A stretch of DNA of 22,623 nt from UBA5862 sp002408105 (GTDB lineage: Bacteria; Pseudomonadota; Gammaproteobacteria; Pseudomonadales; UBA5862), in the NCBI GenBank assembly GCA_034189125.1, contig JAXHVB010000007.1, forward strand, positions 1 to 22,623. Reading direction: 5' to 3'. The translations under genes and the position numbers were made by a program. Shown here piece after piece: positions 1 to 8,480 of this stretch. Within the stretch, counting starts at the first letter, position 1. The number at the start of each line of letters is the position of its first letter. The notes below the pieces were generated by a model. It was not told where the DNA came from, did not search any database, and worked only from the letters and a program-made list of their open reading frames with translations.

Positions 1-1897
1 TCAGGTTGGGCCGCTCGTCTTCGGCAGATGCCTGCGCATCCAAATCCCGCTCAGAGTCGAACTCCAGTGGAGCGAACGATTCCGAGGCCAAATCTGACGT
101 TTCAGGCCGCGCTGTCGGATCGGTCGGACCGGCGCCCCCAAGCCTGGTCTTCAGTTCCGCGGCACGCTGAATATCAACAGGGTCACCCCATTCATCAATG
201 GCCCGTTTCTGCTCATCAAAGGCTTCCCGGTTGCCCTGATCCGCATAGACTTCGGCCAGCTTCAGGCGCAGATCCGCGCGTCGCGGCTCCTCTTCAATGG
301 CACTGGTCAAAATGCTGATGGCCGGCTGCAGCCGGCCATAGGCAAGATAGATGTCGGCCTCACTCAAGGCATCGCTGGTCTGAGCAGAGACTGGCACAGC
401 GTCTGAAGCCGGCTGCGGGACATCGGGTTCGGGCAAATTTAGCGATTCGGGCTCGCCGATGGGCCGGACGTTGTCGCCGTCCTCGCCGTCTCCTTCCCAG
501 GCTTCTGGAAGCCCTTCGGACTGTACGAAGGGGTCGGCGGCAGGCTCGTCCAATTCGGGGTCGTGAATGAAGTGTGCATCTTTGTTTGCGCCGCGGCGGC
601 GAAGCGCCAACAACAGCAACAAGCCCACCCCACCCACAGCCGCCGCCACAAGCATCCAAGATTTCTGAGCCCATGCCAGGGCGGTCTCAAACAAGGATCC
701 AGTGGGCGGATCAGCCACCTCGGGCGCGCCACCCGGCACAGGCGCTAGGGCATCCGAGGGCGTCTCCGCCCCGCGCTGGACAAGTTCCTGCTCCAGGGCG
801 GCAAGTTGCTGGTCTTTCAGGTTGAGCAGCTTCTGCAAGGTCGCAAGCTGTTGGTTCAGGTCCTCGAAGCGCTCACCCAGCTCGCGGTTTTCCTCGGTGA
901 GCAGGTCGACGTTTTCCAGACTGAGCGCCAACTGGGCACTGAGGGCTTCGACCTCTTCTGCTGGAGCTGTGCCGCCCTGGGCCGTCGTCTCAGCGGGAGA
1001 TTGAGCGGTCGAATCCGTCGAGGCCACCAGCTTTAATTCCGCATCGACATCGGGAGGTGCCGTGGTGGGTTGTGCTTCGGTCGTCAAGCTTGGCGCCACT
1101 GGGGGCCGGCCGGACTTGATGCGCTCCCAGTCGTTGACCTGTGCCTGAACCGCCTGAATTGCTTGAGCTTGCGAGCGGGCCTGCACCTCATCAAGGGTGG
1201 GCACGTCCAACACCACGCTCTGCTTCAGCAGGTTAATGTTGCCGCGCAGAAATGCGTTGGGGTTGCGGTCTTGAATGGCAAGCATGGTTTGCTGCACAGA
1301 AACCGACTCACTCGGGCGAACCTTGGAGGCAATGCCCCAAAGGGTTTCACCCTGAGTAGAGACTCGGTATTGGTTCAATCCTAGGGTTTGCGGCCGCTCG
1401 ACCTGCGGCGCAGCTCGGTCTGGAATGGCGGGAGCCGGAACCGATTCGGAGGGAATCGCAGTGGGCGCTGGAGCGGGTGCCGATAAAGTCGGCGCGCGGT
1501 AACTTGGCGGGTCAAGCAACAGCGTGTACTCGCGGACAAGGCGGCCGTCAGGCCAGACCAGCTCAACCAGAAAATTCAGATAGGGCTCACGCACCGGCTC
1601 GTCACTGGTGACATCAACGACCACCGCGCCTTCGTCCGTGGTTCGAACCGCAAACCGAAGTCCCGCAAGGTGTGGCGCCCGTTCGATGTCAGCACGTTCG
1701 AATTCCGCACTGGAGGCAAGCCCAACCAGCATCTCGTCCGTCGACAGGTCCACGCTGTCCAGCAATTCAATCCGCGCTGCCAGGGGTTGGTACAACGCAG
1801 ACTCCAACCGAATGCCGCCGAGCCCGACCGCTGCCAAATGCCCGGACTGGCCCAGAATGCCAAGTCCTATAGCAAGTCCGGTAATTGGCTTGCGCAT
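1..1897 (-). CDS. fimV: FimV/HubP-type polar LysM protein, C-terminus cut by window edge
   Basis: An open frame of 632 codons runs from ATG at 1897 to the left edge without a stop, so the C-terminus is missing. Parts in order: a signal-peptide-like N-terminus (about residues 1-26); the FimV N-terminal domain, beginning with LGGIRLESALYQPLAARIEL; a proline/alanine linker; a LysM peptidoglycan-binding domain (about 177-232, opening YRVSTQGETLWGIA); a coiled coil (about 310-370); one membrane helix (about 414-433, SWMLVAAAVGGVGLLLLLAL) followed by RRRG; an acidic cytoplasmic region; and a TPR-like segment from about 509 (DIYLAYGRLQPAISILTSAI). FimV/HubP proteins anchor at the cell pole, bind peptidoglycan and organise type IV pili, chemotaxis or chromosome-partition proteins. 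GAGGA lies 9 nt before the ATG. The position downstream of asd matches Pseudomonas. The family's usual C-terminal FimV domain should lie outside the window. Confidence 0.93.
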   Translation of the reverse strand, partial: MRKPITGLAIGLGILGQSGHLAAVGLGGIRLESALYQPLAARIELLDSVDLSTDEMLVGLASSAEFERADIERAPHLAGLRFAVRTTDEGAVVVDVTSDEPVREPYLNFLVELVWPDGRLVREYTLLLDPPSYRAPTLSAPAPAPTAIPSESVPAPAIPDRAAPQVERPQTLGLNQYRVSTQGETLWGIASKVRPSESVSVQQTMLAIQDRNPNAFLRGNINLLKQSVVLDVPTLDEVQARSQAQAIQAVQAQVNDWERIKSGRPPVAPSLTTEAQPTTAPPDVDAELKLVASTDSTAQSPAETTAQGGTAPAEEVEALSAQLALSLENVDLLTEENRELGERFEDLNQQLATLQKLLNLKDQQLAALEQELVQRGAETPSDALAPVPGGAPEVADPPTGSLFETALAWAQKSWMLVAAAVGGVGLLLLLALRRRGANKDAHFIHDPELDEPAADPFVQSEGLPEAWEGDGEDGDNVRPIGEPESLNLPEPDVPQPASDAVPVSAQTSDALSEADIYLAYGRLQPAISILTSAIEEEPRRADLRLKLAEVYADQGNREAFDEQKRAIDEWGDPVDIQRAAELKTRLGGAGPTDPTARPETSDLASESFAPLEFDSERDLDAQASAEDERPNL

Positions 1898-1957
1898 GTC
1901 TTCATTTCCTCAGTTCGCCGTCGCGGGGTGCACGTCTTATCAGACACCCAATGGGAA

Positions 1958-1979
1958 GCGGCCCGGAGTCCCGGGCCGC
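1958..1979 (-). terminator. GC-rich hairpin between asd and fimV
   Basis: A perfect 9-bp stem (GCGGCCCGG, loop AGTC, CCGGGCCGC) lies in the 133-bp gap between asd and fimV. Read on the minus strand, it is followed by TTCCCATTGG rather than a clear U-run. It could be a weak terminator for the leu-asd run or an attenuating structure in the fimV leader. Confidence 0.4.
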
Positions 1980-2030
1980 GGTGTTTGATCACATGGGCAC
2001 CTGCTGGTGCAGCCCTATGCTAACCACTTC

Positions 2031-3050
2031 TTATAAATAGTCTTTTATCAGCAGCTCCGCAACCTGAACACTGTTGAGCGCAGCCCCTTTGCGCACGTTG
2101 TCAGCAACAACCCACAGGTTCAATCCATTGGGGCTCGACAGGTCCTCTCTGATCCTGCCCACATACACCGGGTCTTGGCCGGCCGCCTCGCAAACCGGGG
2201 TTGGATACCCACCAGGCTCTCGTCGGTCCAGCACTTCAACCCCTGGGGCGGTCTCCAGCAGACGCCTTGCGTCTGCGGCGCTGAGTGGGGTGCGCAGTTC
2301 TAGATGGATGGCTTCAGCGTGGCCATAAAAGACGGGCACCCGCACGCACGTGGGGTTGACCACGATGGTGGGGTCGAGGATTTTCTGGGTTTCCCAGACC
2401 ATTTTCATCTCTTCGCGCGTATAGCCGTTTTCCTGGAAGCTATCGATGTGCGGCAGCACGTTGAAGGCGATCTGGCGCGGGTACGCGTGCGTCTCGATCG
2501 GCTTGCCATTCAGGAGGGACGCGGTCTGCTGGGCCAACTCCTCAATGGCCTGCTTGCCGGTCCCTGACACCGCCTGGTAGGTCGCCACGTTGATGCGAAT
2601 GATTCCGGCTGCATCATGCAAAGGCTTCAGTGCGACCAGCATCTGGATCGTCGAGCAATTCGGGTTTGCAATGATGTTTCGCGCCTTGTATCCAGCCATG
2701 GCCGCAGGATTGACCTCGGGCACCACCAGCGGAATGTCCGGCTCGTTGCGAAAATGCGATGTGTTGTCGATGACCACACAGCCCGCCTCCGCAGCCTTGG
2801 GTGCGTACTCGGCAGACACCGACCCCCCTGCCGAGAACAGCGCCAAGGGCGTTTGGGAAAAATCGAACTCGGCGAGATTTTGCACAGAGTGCGGACGGCC
2901 ACGAAACATGACGGTCTTACCGACGGAGCGTTCGCTCGCCAGGGGAAACAACTGGTCCACCGGAAACTTGCGCTGCTCGAGAATTTCGATCATGGCTTCA
3001 CCGACCGCGCCGGTCGCGCCCGCCACAGCGACATTGTATTGCTTGGACAT
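2031..3050 (-). CDS. asd: Aspartate-semialdehyde dehydrogenase
   Basis: 339 residues. The enzyme reduces beta-aspartyl phosphate to aspartate semialdehyde with NADPH, the branch point to lysine/diaminopimelate, threonine and methionine, in the cytosol. The N-terminal NADP motif GATGAVGEAM (11-20) is present. The catalytic cysteine is Cys132 in NPNCSTIQ, and the likely acid/base histidine is His244 in RVPVFYGHAEAIH. Length and motifs fit the shorter ASADH branch (about 335-340 aa; Streptococcus, Vibrio asd2) better than the 367-370 aa E. coli/Pseudomonas Asd. The Usg paralogue, which from memory lacks the nucleophile, is ruled out because Cys132 is present. ATG at 3050 has AGAGG about 6 nt upstream. 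It lies 59 bp after leuB and precedes fimV. Confidence 0.95.
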   Translation of the reverse strand: MSKQYNVAVAGATGAVGEAMIEILEQRKFPVDQLFPLASERSVGKTVMFRGRPHSVQNLAEFDFSQTPLALFSAGGSVSAEYAPKAAEAGCVVIDNTSHFRNEPDIPLVVPEVNPAAMAGYKARNIIANPNCSTIQMLVALKPLHDAAGIIRINVATYQAVSGTGKQAIEELAQQTASLLNGKPIETHAYPRQIAFNVLPHIDSFQENGYTREEMKMVWETQKILDPTIVVNPTCVRVPVFYGHAEAIHLELRTPLSAADARRLLETAPGVEVLDRREPGGYPTPVCEAAGQDPVYVGRIREDLSSPNGLNLWVVADNVRKGAALNSVQVAELLIKDYL

Positions 3051-3109
3051 TAGTGACCTCTGGAGTGCTTGGATTGCTGTTGGGGAGGCAGTTGTCGAAA
3101 AGCTGAGCG

Positions 3110-4195
3110 CTAGGGCCTCACATCCAGCGCTTCTACGACGGCCGTACCCGCCTGTTCTGTAGAGATGACCCGATCCCCGGGGGTCGCGATGTCGACTGTG
3201 CGAAGGCCCGCGGCCAGCACCTCGCCCACGGCCGACTCCACGGCATCGGCGGCGGCCGGCTGGTGCAACGAGTGCCGCAACATCATCGCAACGGACAAGA
3301 TGGTCGCCAATGGGTTCGCAATCCCCTTCCCTGCGATGTCTGGGGCCGACCCATGCACGGGCTCGTACATCCCCTGGCCACTGGAGTTCAATGACGCAGA
3401 GGGCAACATGCCGATGGAGCCGGTGAGCATGGCGGCAATGTCGGACAGCACGTCCCCAAAGAGGTTGCCTGTGACAATCACATCGAACTGCTTGGGCGCG
3501 CGCACCAGCTGCATGGCCGCGTTGTCCACATACATGTGGCTGAGCTCCACATCCGGGTATTCAGCCCCAAGGCCCTGCATCACTTCTCGCCACAGGGCGG
3601 TGACCTCGAGCACATTGGCCTTGTCGACCGAGCACAGTTTTCCGCCGCGCTGCCGCGCCAATTCGAAGGCCACCCGGCCGATGCGCTCGATTTCGGTCTC
3701 GGCGTACACATAGGTGTTGAAACCCTGGCGTTCACCGTTGTCGAGCCGGCGGACCCCCCGGGGTTCGCCGAAATAAATGCCACCGGTGAGCTCACGGACA
3801 ATGAGCAGGTCCAGCCCCGCCACCAACTCAGCGTGCAGGGAGGAGGCCGCCGCAAGCTCAGGAAACAGCAGCGCCGGGCGCAGGTTGGCGAACAGATCCA
3901 ACCCGGCACGCAACTGCAACAGACCCTTCTCAGGGCGTTGGTCCATCGCAAGCTGGTCCCACTTGGGCCCGCCGACCGCTCCCAGCAACACCGCATCGGC
4001 ATCCCGGGCACGGGCCAGGGTGTCTGTGTACAGGGGCACACCGTGCGCGTCAATGGATGCCCCGCCGACCCTGTCCTCACTGAGCGTCAGGTTGAGGCCA
4101 AACTGGTCACTCACCCGCTCCAGAACGCGGCGCGCCTGGGCGATAATTTCAGGCCCGATGCCATCACCGGGAAGCAGCAACACATGCGCACTCAT
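3110..4195 (-). CDS. leuB: 3-isopropylmalate dehydrogenase
   Basis: 361 residues, close to E. coli LeuB (363). It performs the NAD-dependent oxidative decarboxylation of 3-isopropylmalate in leucine synthesis, in the cytosol. Landmarks are LLPGDGIGPEI near the N-terminus, the substrate arginine region around 96-106, catalytic Tyr141 (ELTGGIYFGEPRG), Lys192 (SVDKANVLE), and metal-binding Asp224, Asp248 and Asp252 (VTGNLFGDVLSD). GSAPDIAGKGIANP marks the NAD-binding C-terminal part. I chose ATG at 4195 over an upstream in-frame start at 4231: it opens directly onto the family N-terminus, has GGAGG 7 nt upstream, and overlaps the leuD stop as ATGA. That implies translational coupling with leuD. 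Confidence 0.96.
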   Translation of the reverse strand: MSAHVLLLPGDGIGPEIIAQARRVLERVSDQFGLNLTLSEDRVGGASIDAHGVPLYTDTLARARDADAVLLGAVGGPKWDQLAMDQRPEKGLLQLRAGLDLFANLRPALLFPELAAASSLHAELVAGLDLLIVRELTGGIYFGEPRGVRRLDNGERQGFNTYVYAETEIERIGRVAFELARQRGGKLCSVDKANVLEVTALWREVMQGLGAEYPDVELSHMYVDNAAMQLVRAPKQFDVIVTGNLFGDVLSDIAAMLTGSIGMLPSASLNSSGQGMYEPVHGSAPDIAGKGIANPLATILSVAMMLRHSLHQPAAADAVESAVGEVLAAGLRTVDIATPGDRVISTEQAGTAVVEALDVRP

Positions 4196-4854
4196 GACTG
4201 TCCCTCCATGCCCACACGACCGAACAGCCAAGGTTGCTGACGCCGGCGCTCAGTCTCATAGGCCCGGATGGCCTCGGACTGCTCCAACGTCACGCCGATC
4301 TCGTCGAGGCCATTGACCAGGCAGTGCTTGCGAAACCCATCAATCTCGAAGGACAGCGCCTCGCCATCCGGCAAACGAACCTGCTGGTTGTCGAGATCGA
4401 TGGTCACCGCATAGCCATCGGTCGCGAGCGCCGCTTCAAACAGACGATCGACTGCAACTTCCTCGAGCACGATCGGCAGCAGGCCATTCTTGAAGCAGTT
4501 GTTGTAGAAGATGTCGGCATAGCTCGGTGCGATCAGTGCGCGAAACCCGGCATCCACCAACGCCCAGGGTGCGTGCTCCCGGCTCGAACCACAGCCAAAG
4601 TTGTGCCGCGCGAGAAGCACACTGGCATCGGCATAGCGGGGTTGGTTGAGCACAAAGTCGGGGTTTAGCGGCCGTTGCGAGGCATCCTGGTCGGGCTCAC
4701 CTTCGTCCAGGTAACGCCACCCGTCAAACAGGTTCGGCCCAAAGCCGGTGCGTTTGATCGACTTCAGAAACTGTTTCGGAATGATCTGGTCGGTGTCGAC
4801 GTTGGCCCGATCCAGGGGCGCCACGACGCCGGTCATGGTGGTGAATCGTTGCAT
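4192..4854 (-). CDS. leuD: 3-isopropylmalate dehydratase small subunit
   Basis: 220 residues. It is the swivel-domain subunit that pairs with LeuC to isomerise 2- to 3-isopropylmalate. The N-terminal family motif VVAPLDRANVDTDQIIPKQF and the NFGCGSSREHAPWAL motif (substrate loop) are both present. The frame is open back to 4899, but the ATG at 4854 (MQRFTTMTGVV) aligns with E. coli LeuD and has GGAG 6 nt upstream. It starts 23 bp after the leuC stop and ends in an ATGA overlap with leuB, so leuC-leuD-leuB form one operon. Confidence 0.96.
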   Translation of the reverse strand: MQRFTTMTGVVAPLDRANVDTDQIIPKQFLKSIKRTGFGPNLFDGWRYLDEGEPDQDASQRPLNPDFVLNQPRYADASVLLARHNFGCGSSREHAPWALVDAGFRALIAPSYADIFYNNCFKNGLLPIVLEEVAVDRLFEAALATDGYAVTIDLDNQQVRLPDGEALSFEIDGFRKHCLVNGLDEIGVTLEQSEAIRAYETERRRQQPWLFGRVGMEGQS

Positions 4855-4877
4855 TGCTCTCTCCGCTCGGGTTGCGA

Positions 4878-6311
4878 CTACGCTTGGCTGCCGGGCCAAT
4901 TGCGCACATCAACAAAATGGCCTGCAATCGCCGCGGCGGCAGCCATTGCCGGGCTGACCAAGTGGGTGCGCCCGCCGTGACCTTGACGCCCCTCGAAGTT
5001 GCGGTTGGAGGTCGAGGCGCAGTGTTCACCGGCGCCCAGGCGGTCCGCATTCATGGCCAGGCACATCGAACAGCCCGGCTCGCGCCACTCGAAGCCCGCA
5101 CGGATGAACACCTGGTCCAGACCTTCGGCCTCGGCTTGTCGTTTTACAAGACCAGACCCCGGAACCACCAGCGCCTGCTTCAGATCGCTGGACACCCGGT
5201 GGCCTCGCACCACAGCGGCGGCGGCACGCAGGTCTTCAATGCGTGAATTGGTACAGGATCCGATGAACACCCGGTCCAGATGGATGTCGGTGATCGCCTG
5301 ACCCGGCGCCAGCCCCATGTAGTCGAGGGCGTGCTCAAAGCCTGCGCGTTTGGTGGCTTCCCGCTCCTGTTGGGGGTCCGGCACCTGGTCTACCACCGAC
5401 AAAACCATCTCGGGGGACACCCCCCAGGTCACCTGAGGCGCAATCTCCGCCGCCTCAATCTCGACCACACGGTCGAATGCCGCACCGTCGTCCGAGTGCA
5501 GCAGCCGCCAGCGCGAGGTGGCCTGCTGCCACTCGCTGCCGACCGGGGCATGCGCGCGGCCCGACAAATAGGTTTCGGTCACCTCATCGTAGGCAACCAG
5601 ACCCGTACGTGCGCCGGCCTCAATGGCCATGTTGCACAAGGTCATCCGTCCTTCCATGCTGAGGGCACGGATGGCACTGCCGCCGAACTCGATGGCATGG
5701 CCGGTCCCACCCGCGGTCCCGATTTTCCCAATGACATAAAGCGCAATGTCCTTGGCACTGACACCGGGTGACAGTTCTCCATTGACACGCACCAGCAGGT
5801 TTTTCATCTTTTTCTGCACCAGACACTGGGTTGCCAGCACGTGCTCGACCTCCGAGGTGCCAATGCCCTGAGCCAAGGCCGCGAAGGCTCCGTGGGTCGA
5901 GGTGTGGGAGTCACCGCAGACCACCGTCATCCCCGGCAGGGTCGCTCCTTGCTCAGGGCTGATCACGTGGACAATGCCCTGGCGGGGGTCATTGATCTCG
6001 AACTCGGCAATCCCAAATTCCTTGCAGTTGTCATCGAGCGTCTGCACCTGCAAACGGGAAACTGCGTCGGCGATTCCTGCCACGCCCTGCCGGCGTTCAT
6101 CGGCAGTGGTCGGCACGTTGTGGTCCGGCGTGGCCAGGATCGAATCCACCCGCCAAGGCACCCGACCCGCAAGGCGCAGGCCCTCGAATGCCTGGGGGGA
6201 AGTGACCTCATGAATGATGTGTCGATCAATGTAAATCAACGCCGAGCCATCCGGTCGCTGCTGCACCAAATGCTCGTCCCAAAGCTTGTCGTAGAGGGTC
6301 TTGCCTGTCAT
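4878..6311 (-). CDS. leuC: 3-isopropylmalate dehydratase large subunit
   Basis: 477 residues (E. coli 466). It is the aconitase-family subunit with a [4Fe-4S] cluster and the first gene of the leucine operon here. The cluster ligands are Cys353 (VFIGSCTNSRIEDL), Cys414 and Cys417 (GCSMCLAMN). VVCGDSHTSTHGAFAALAQGIGTSE and GRQGHGGRTHLVSPAMAAAAA are further family signatures. ATG at 6311 (MTGKTLYDKLW) is the natural start, with AGGTG 8 nt upstream; an in-frame GTG at 6320 would add only three residues. It is transcribed away from the LysR-type gene across a shared 132-bp control region. Confidence 0.97.
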   Translation of the reverse strand: MTGKTLYDKLWDEHLVQQRPDGSALIYIDRHIIHEVTSPQAFEGLRLAGRVPWRVDSILATPDHNVPTTADERRQGVAGIADAVSRLQVQTLDDNCKEFGIAEFEINDPRQGIVHVISPEQGATLPGMTVVCGDSHTSTHGAFAALAQGIGTSEVEHVLATQCLVQKKMKNLLVRVNGELSPGVSAKDIALYVIGKIGTAGGTGHAIEFGGSAIRALSMEGRMTLCNMAIEAGARTGLVAYDEVTETYLSGRAHAPVGSEWQQATSRWRLLHSDDGAAFDRVVEIEAAEIAPQVTWGVSPEMVLSVVDQVPDPQQEREATKRAGFEHALDYMGLAPGQAITDIHLDRVFIGSCTNSRIEDLRAAAAVVRGHRVSSDLKQALVVPGSGLVKRQAEAEGLDQVFIRAGFEWREPGCSMCLAMNADRLGAGEHCASTSNRNFEGRQGHGGRTHLVSPAMAAAAAIAGHFVDVRNWPGSQA

Positions 6312-6380
6312 TTCAAGCACCTATCAGGTTTGCGCCAGAATGGCCGGCGCACAGGTGGCCGGGTCAGTCATGCTAAGGCC

Positions 6381-6409
6381 TGTACAAAAATAACTCCAAT
6401 TCATATTAT
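6381..6409 (+). promoter_or_regulatory. Predicted sigma-70 promoter of the LysR-type gene
   Basis: TGTACA (6381-6386, 4/6 to the -35 consensus), a 17-bp spacer, then TATTAT (6404-6409, 5/6 to the -10). It sits in the only strongly AT-rich stretch of the neighbourhood and would start RNA about 28 nt before the GTG start codon. Confidence 0.5.
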
Positions 6410-6427
6410 TTATTTTTTGAATTCCAA
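6400..6427 (-). promoter_or_regulatory. Weak candidate promoter of leuCDB-asd
   Basis: On the minus strand, TTGGAA (6427-6422) and TATGAA (6405-6400) are separated by 16 bp, each 4/6 to consensus. If real, it faces and overlaps the regulator's promoter, and its -35 lies inside the ATTCC-N5-GGAAT element, so a bound regulator could control both directions. The implied leader before leuC is about 80 nt. Confidence 0.25.
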
Positions 6428-6435
6428 ACAGGAAT
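6421..6435. promoter_or_regulatory. Candidate LysR-type operator ATTCC-N5-GGAAT
   Basis: A perfect 5-bp inverted repeat with a 5-bp centre. It contains the T-N11-A pattern of LysR-type binding sites (TTCCAAACAGGAA) and lies 8 bp before the regulator's start codon. A second inverted repeat, AATTCA (6398-6403) and TGAATT (6418-6423), flanks the downstream side of the promoter. The position suits autorepression of the regulator and control of leuC. Confidence 0.45.
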
Positions 6436-6443
6436 ATTTTGCT

Positions 6444-7340
6444 GTGGACACCGAGTTGCTGCGCACCTTCCTGGTGGTCCAGGAGCACGGATCGGTTTCG
6501 GTAGCCGCTGCCAGCTTGCACCTCACCCAGCCTGCGGTCAGCAAGCGCATCGCTGCCCTGGAGCAGCACTTCGACACTGCCTTGTTCGACCGCATCGGGC
6601 GCCGGCTCACGGTCACCGAGGCCGGCCGCAAACTGCTTCCACAGGCCCGGGAAATCCTCGCAAAGGTCGCCGAAACCCGCAGGGCGCTATCGAATTTGCG
6701 CGACAGTGCCGAAGGCACCCTGGCCATCGCCACCAGCCATCACCTCGGCCTGCACCGACTGCCACCCTTGCTGCGCGAGTTCGGCACACGCTACCCCAGC
6801 GTCGATCTGGACATCGAGTTCCTGGATTCCGAAGCAGCCTATGAGCTGGTGACCCAGGGTGAAATCGAACTCGCGGTCATCACCCTGGCGCCAACCATTG
6901 ACCCACGGCTCGAGAGCCGGGAGGTTTGGCGGGATCCGCTGTGCTTCGTCTGCGCCAAAGACCATTCACTCGCCAACACAAGGCGCCTCACCCTGGCGAG
7001 CCTTGGAGAGCACCGCGCCATCCTGCCCAGCCTTTCGACCTATACAGGGCGCATCCTGGCCGCGCTGTTCGACGATGCCGGTGTTCGCCTGCCCCAACGC
7101 ATGACCACGAACTACCTTGAAACCATCCGGACCATGGTTGGGATTGGACTCGGCTGGAGCCTGTTGCCCGAGACCATGCTCGACGCCGAACTGCACCGGC
7201 TGCCGGTGGAGGCGCCACCGCTGTTTCGCCGGCTGGGCTACATCGGGCACCGGGAACGAACACGCTCAAATGCCGCTGCTGCCCTGATCAACCTTCTGGA
7301 CCGAGAGGCCAACCCGCCTTCCTCGCCTGGACTGCGCTAG
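6444..7340 (+). CDS. LysR-type transcriptional regulator, divergent from leuC
   Basis: 298 residues. A winged helix-turn-helix lies at about 5-63 (LTQPAVSKRIAALE is the recognition part), followed by the linker helix and a periplasmic-binding-protein-like effector domain (about 88-290). The frame stays open far upstream, antisense to leuC, but the family N-terminus (MDTELLRTFLVV) starts at GTG 6444; AGGA lies 10 nt upstream. It is divergent from leuC, as in Pseudomonas, where a LysR-type gene also flanks leuC. Regulation of leuCDB is therefore likely, with a leucine-pathway intermediate as a possible effector; that part is inference. Its TAG stop overlaps the aroC stop on the other strand. 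Confidence 0.93.
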   Translation: MDTELLRTFLVVQEHGSVSVAAASLHLTQPAVSKRIAALEQHFDTALFDRIGRRLTVTEAGRKLLPQAREILAKVAETRRALSNLRDSAEGTLAIATSHHLGLHRLPPLLREFGTRYPSVDLDIEFLDSEAAYELVTQGEIELAVITLAPTIDPRLESREVWRDPLCFVCAKDHSLANTRRLTLASLGEHRAILPSLSTYTGRILAALFDDAGVRLPQRMTTNYLETIRTMVGIGLGWSLLPETMLDAELHRLPVEAPPLFRRLGYIGHRERTRSNAAAALINLLDREANPPSSPGLR

Positions 7341-8440
7341 CCGCCGGGAGTGGCCGGAATCGGTGGTACAGGCGGCGTGACCTCCCCGTTCTGAGCGCGG
7401 TGGCGCATGCAGTGGTCCATCAGCACCAGCGCCACCATGGCCTCGGCGATGGGCGTGGCGCGCACCCCCACGCAAGGGTCATGCCGGCCCGTGGTCACCA
7501 CCTCCACGGGCTCGCCGGCGGTGTTCAGGCTGCGCCCGGGAATGCGAATGCTCGAAGTCGGTTTGAGCGCAATGCGCGCAACCACAGCCTGACCGCTGCT
7601 GATTCCACCCAAAACGCCACCGGCATGGTTCGACAAAAACCCTTCGGGTGTCATTTCGTCGCGGTGTACGCTGCCGCGCTGGTTCACCACAGCGAAGCCC
7701 GCGCCAATTTCGACCCCCTTGACCGCGTTGATGCCCATCAGGGCATGGGCCAGGTCCGCGTCCAGGCGATCGAATACCGGCTCGCCCCATCCTGGGGGCA
7801 CACCTTCAGCCACGACACTGACCTCGGCACCGATCGAATCCCCTTCAGCGCGCAACCGGTCGATCAACGCCTCCAGTTCGGGAACCCGATCGGGGTCGGG
7901 GAAAAAGAACGGGTTGTGCTCGACTGCGCCCCAATCATGGCGCCCGGCCTCAATCTCACCCATGCGGCTCAGGTAACCCCGCACCCGCACGCCTTGGCGC
8001 TCCCACAGGTACTTCTTGGCAATGGAGCCGGCTGCCACCCGCATCGCCGTCTCTCGGGCAGAGGCGCGCCCACCGCCGCGGTGGTCGCGCCGTCCGTATT
8101 TCTGCAGGTAGCTGTAGTCGGCATGACCGGGGCGGAACTGGCTCGCGATCTTGGAGTAGTCCTTTGACTTCTGGTCCTCGTTCTCGATCAAGAGGCCAAT
8201 CGGGGTGCCCGTTGTCACACCCTCAAACACCCCAGACAAGATCCGCACCCGGTCCGGCTCCCGGCGCTGGGTGGTGTACTTTGAGCTTCCCGGACGCCGC
8301 CGATCCAGATCACGCTGCAGGTCGTCCTCAGCCAGCGCAAGCCCCGGAGGGCAACCATCGACCACCGCGCCGAGTGCCGGCCCGTGGCTCTCGCCGAACG
8401 TTGAAACAGTGAACAGTTTTCCAAAGGTATTGCCGGACAT
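7337..8440 (-). CDS. aroC: Chorismate synthase
   Basis: 367 residues. It converts 5-enolpyruvylshikimate-3-phosphate to chorismate, with reduced FMN as cofactor, the last common step to aromatic amino acids and folate. Signatures: GESHGPALGAVVDGCPPG (16-33), the RPGHADYSY region (103-111), GRASARETAMRVAAGSIAKK (124-143) and GGISSGQ near residue 285. The ATG at 8440 (MSGNTFGKLFTVSTFGESHG) is the standard start; an earlier in-frame start at 8497 lies upstream of the predicted promoter and adds no family sequence. There is no clear ribosome-binding site. It converges on the LysR-type gene, and the two stops share the palindrome CTAG. The C-terminal tail is rich in proline. Confidence 0.97.
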   Translation of the reverse strand: MSGNTFGKLFTVSTFGESHGPALGAVVDGCPPGLALAEDDLQRDLDRRRPGSSKYTTQRREPDRVRILSGVFEGVTTGTPIGLLIENEDQKSKDYSKIASQFRPGHADYSYLQKYGRRDHRGGGRASARETAMRVAAGSIAKKYLWERQGVRVRGYLSRMGEIEAGRHDWGAVEHNPFFFPDPDRVPELEALIDRLRAEGDSIGAEVSVVAEGVPPGWGEPVFDRLDADLAHALMGINAVKGVEIGAGFAVVNQRGSVHRDEMTPEGFLSNHAGGVLGGISSGQAVVARIALKPTSSIRIPGRSLNTAGEPVEVVTTGRHDPCVGVRATPIAEAMVALVLMDHCMRHRAQNGEVTPPVPPIPATPGG

Positions 8441-8474
8441 CGATCCGAGTCTCGCATGCGTCTTCGAAGCGGGG

Positions 8475-8480
8475 ATTATA
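8475..8480 (-). promoter_or_regulatory. Predicted -10 element of the aroC promoter
   Basis: A perfect TATAAT on the minus strand, placed to start RNA about 28 nt before the aroC ATG. The best -35-like hexamer, TTGCAC (8507-8502), is 21 bp away, which is too far for a standard promoter, so the -35 is unresolved. Confidence 0.5.

Noticed and set aside
6324..6371. A 15-codon frame upstream of leuC (MTDPATCAPAILAQT) as a leucine leader peptide
   Set aside because: It has one leucine codon only and no visible attenuator stem or T-run after it.
5841..6443. An N-terminal extension of the LysR-type regulator (frame open back to 5841)
   Set aside because: It lies antisense to leuC and across the promoter region, and the family N-terminus begins at 6444.
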